From the NCBI RefSeq assembly GCF_000979455.1, contig NZ_JJOY01000014.1, forward strand, positions 1-64,000: a stretch of DNA of 64,000 nucleotides, read 5' to 3'. Below the pieces are notes generated by a model that was given only the letters and a program-made list of their open reading frames with translations, made no database searches and had not been told where the DNA came from. The first letter of the stretch is position 1; each line of letters starts with the position of its first letter. The translations under genes and the position numbers were made by a program. Below, piece by piece: positions 62,936-64,000 of this stretch. Source of the stretch: Methanosarcina sp. 2.H.T.1A.6. Its GTDB lineage: Archaea; Halobacteriota; Methanosarcinia; Methanosarcinales; Methanosarcinaceae.

Positions 62936-64000
62936 TTGTCTAAGTTCGTATATTTTTTTGGAAAGGATGTAACTGACGGCAAAAGTAGTATGAAAGACCT
63001 GCTTGGAGGTAAGGGTGCAAACCTTGCCGAGATGGCAAATCTCGGAATTCCCGTACCACCTGGCTTTACAATAACAACCGAAGTCTGTGTACTTTATCTA
63101 AAGGAAAAGAAATATTCCGCAGAACTGCTCAGACAGGTCGAAGAAGCAATCGATCGATTAGAAAAACTAAATAATAAAAAACTGGGAGACCCTGAAGATC
63201 CACTACTTGTTTCTGTAAGGTCCGGAGCCAAAGTATCCATGCCAGGGATGATGGACACCGTCCTGAATCTGGGGCTTACGGACAAATCCGTGATTGGACT
63301 CGCAAAAAAAGTTAATGATGAAAGATTCGCTTACGACTGCTACAGAAGATTTATCGCCATGTTTGGGGACGTGGTGCTTGGAGTTGAATTCAGAAAATTC
63401 GATTCCTTAATCGAGGACACTAAAAAGGAAATGGGGATTAAGTCCGACACTGACCTCGATGCAAAAGCATTAAAAGAATTGGCAGAAAGATTTAAGGAAG
63501 TAATCAAACTCGAAAAAGGATTTGAGTTTCCACAGGATCCTAAAGTTCAGCTTCAGATGGCAATTAATGCTGTTTTTGATTCATGGAATAACCAGAGAGC
63601 CATCACCTACAGGAAACTCAATGACATTGATGACAGCTGGGGTACAGCTGTTACTGTACAGACCATGGTTTATGGGAACAGAGGAAACACCTCAGGTACA
63701 GGCGTTGCTTTTACAAGAAACTCATCTACAGGCGAAAAGAAGTTCTTCGGAGAATACCTCATCAATGCACAGGGCGAAGACGTGGTTGCCGGGATAAGGA
63801 CCCCTGCTTATATTAATACTCTAGGAGACAAAATCCCGGCAGCATATGCCCAGCTTGTGGATATTTGTCAGAGACTTGAAGCCCACTTCAAGGACATGCA
63901 GGACATAGAGTTTACCATTCAGGAAGGAAAACTCTACATGCTGCAGACCAGAACCGGAAAGCGCACAGCTGCCGCAGCCGTAAAGATTGCAACGGACATG
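62936..64000 (+). CDS. ppdK: pyruvate, phosphate dikinase (5' part, runs off window)
   Basis: Interconverts pyruvate and PEP using ATP and phosphate; in methanogens it supplies PEP for sugar synthesis. 355 codons are present. The start is TTG at 62936 (SKFVYFFGKDVTDGKSSMKDL follows), supported by GGGAGGAG 5 nt upstream. The ATP-grasp domain is visible: LLGGKGANLAEMANLGIPVPPGFTI, LLVSVRSGAKVSMPGMMDT, GNTSGTGVAFTRNSSTGEK, FFGEYLINAQGEDVVAGIRTP and EFTIQEGKLYMLQTRTGKRT. The phosphohistidine and PEP-binding domains lie beyond the window. Confidence 0.95.
   Translation, partial: MSKFVYFFGKDVTDGKSSMKDLLGGKGANLAEMANLGIPVPPGFTITTEVCVLYLKEKKYSAELLRQVEEAIDRLEKLNNKKLGDPEDPLLVSVRSGAKVSMPGMMDTVLNLGLTDKSVIGLAKKVNDERFAYDCYRRFIAMFGDVVLGVEFRKFDSLIEDTKKEMGIKSDTDLDAKALKELAERFKEVIKLEKGFEFPQDPKVQLQMAINAVFDSWNNQRAITYRKLNDIDDSWGTAVTVQTMVYGNRGNTSGTGVAFTRNSSTGEKKFFGEYLINAQGEDVVAGIRTPAYINTLGDKIPAAYAQLVDICQRLEAHFKDMQDIEFTIQEGKLYMLQTRTGKRTAAAAVKIATDM

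Overview
The window is a methanogenic archaeal chromosome segment, almost certainly Methanosarcina and most like M. acetivorans. It has an Rnf complex fused to a multiheme c-type cytochrome operon, a two-subunit pyruvate carboxylase, an archaeal histone, TFB, RFC small subunit, PriS/GINS, Pelota, aIF2-alpha, Nop10, Gar1, Trm5 and EndoQ, alongside bacterial-type GroES/GroEL and surface proteins with Methanosarcina S-layer domains. Intergenic DNA is AT-rich and long, with many short tandem repeats. No rRNA, CRISPR array, prophage or complete insertion sequence is visible.

Layout. 0.2-5.1 kb (minus): pycB, pycA, birA and a small S-layer-like surface protein. 5.7-9.6 kb: methyltransferase, histone (plus) followed by an unassigned four-helix RNA-like structure, ferredoxin, a COG2426 membrane protein, rfcS. 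9.9-18.4 kb: a DUF2284 protein, then the minus-strand energy operon mmcA-rnfCDGEAB plus a Tic20-like membrane protein, with the divergent flavin transferase apbE that should flavinylate RnfG and RnfD. 19.5-29 kb: thpR, diadenylate cyclase dacZ, a DUF1614 protein, a duplicated S-layer protein, and the ribosome-rescue pair rqcH-pelA. 29-36.7 kb: a formylglycine-generating-enzyme-like protein, priS-gins, then the translation operon rpl44e-rps27e-aif2a-nop10-PAC2 and endQ.

36.8-50 kb: tRNA-Ser(CGA), rubrerythrin, intron-containing tRNA-Trp whose intron carries a C/D guide RNA, a PEGA-domain membrane protein with a problematic 5' end, an aminotransferase, a preQ0/queuosine-precursor transporter, an RNase H-like protein with an unassigned C-terminal half, groEL-groES with a divergent winged-helix regulator, a DUF362 ferredoxin protein and zinc-ribbon proteins. 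50-58 kb is more decayed: AIM24 protein, phosphoribosyltransferase followed by a truncated dienelactone-hydrolase remnant, a CDF transporter, and a sensor histidine kinase broken by a 251-bp MITE-like insertion and an in-frame UAG. 58-64 kb: tRNA-Thr(CGT), trm5, a DUF420-like membrane protein with an apparent CUG start, tfb, gar1 and the first 355 codons of ppdK.

How it fits together. PycAB plus BirA make oxaloacetate from pyruvate and PpdK makes PEP, so both anaplerotic exits from pyruvate are here. Rnf, MmcA and ApbE form the ferredoxin-oxidising, sodium-pumping branch of acetate and methylotrophic metabolism. The most unusual items are the MITE-disrupted kinase, the structured element behind the histone gene, and several genes whose reading frames extend upstream without an ordinary start codon (PEGA protein, DUF420-like protein, the 155-aa protein).
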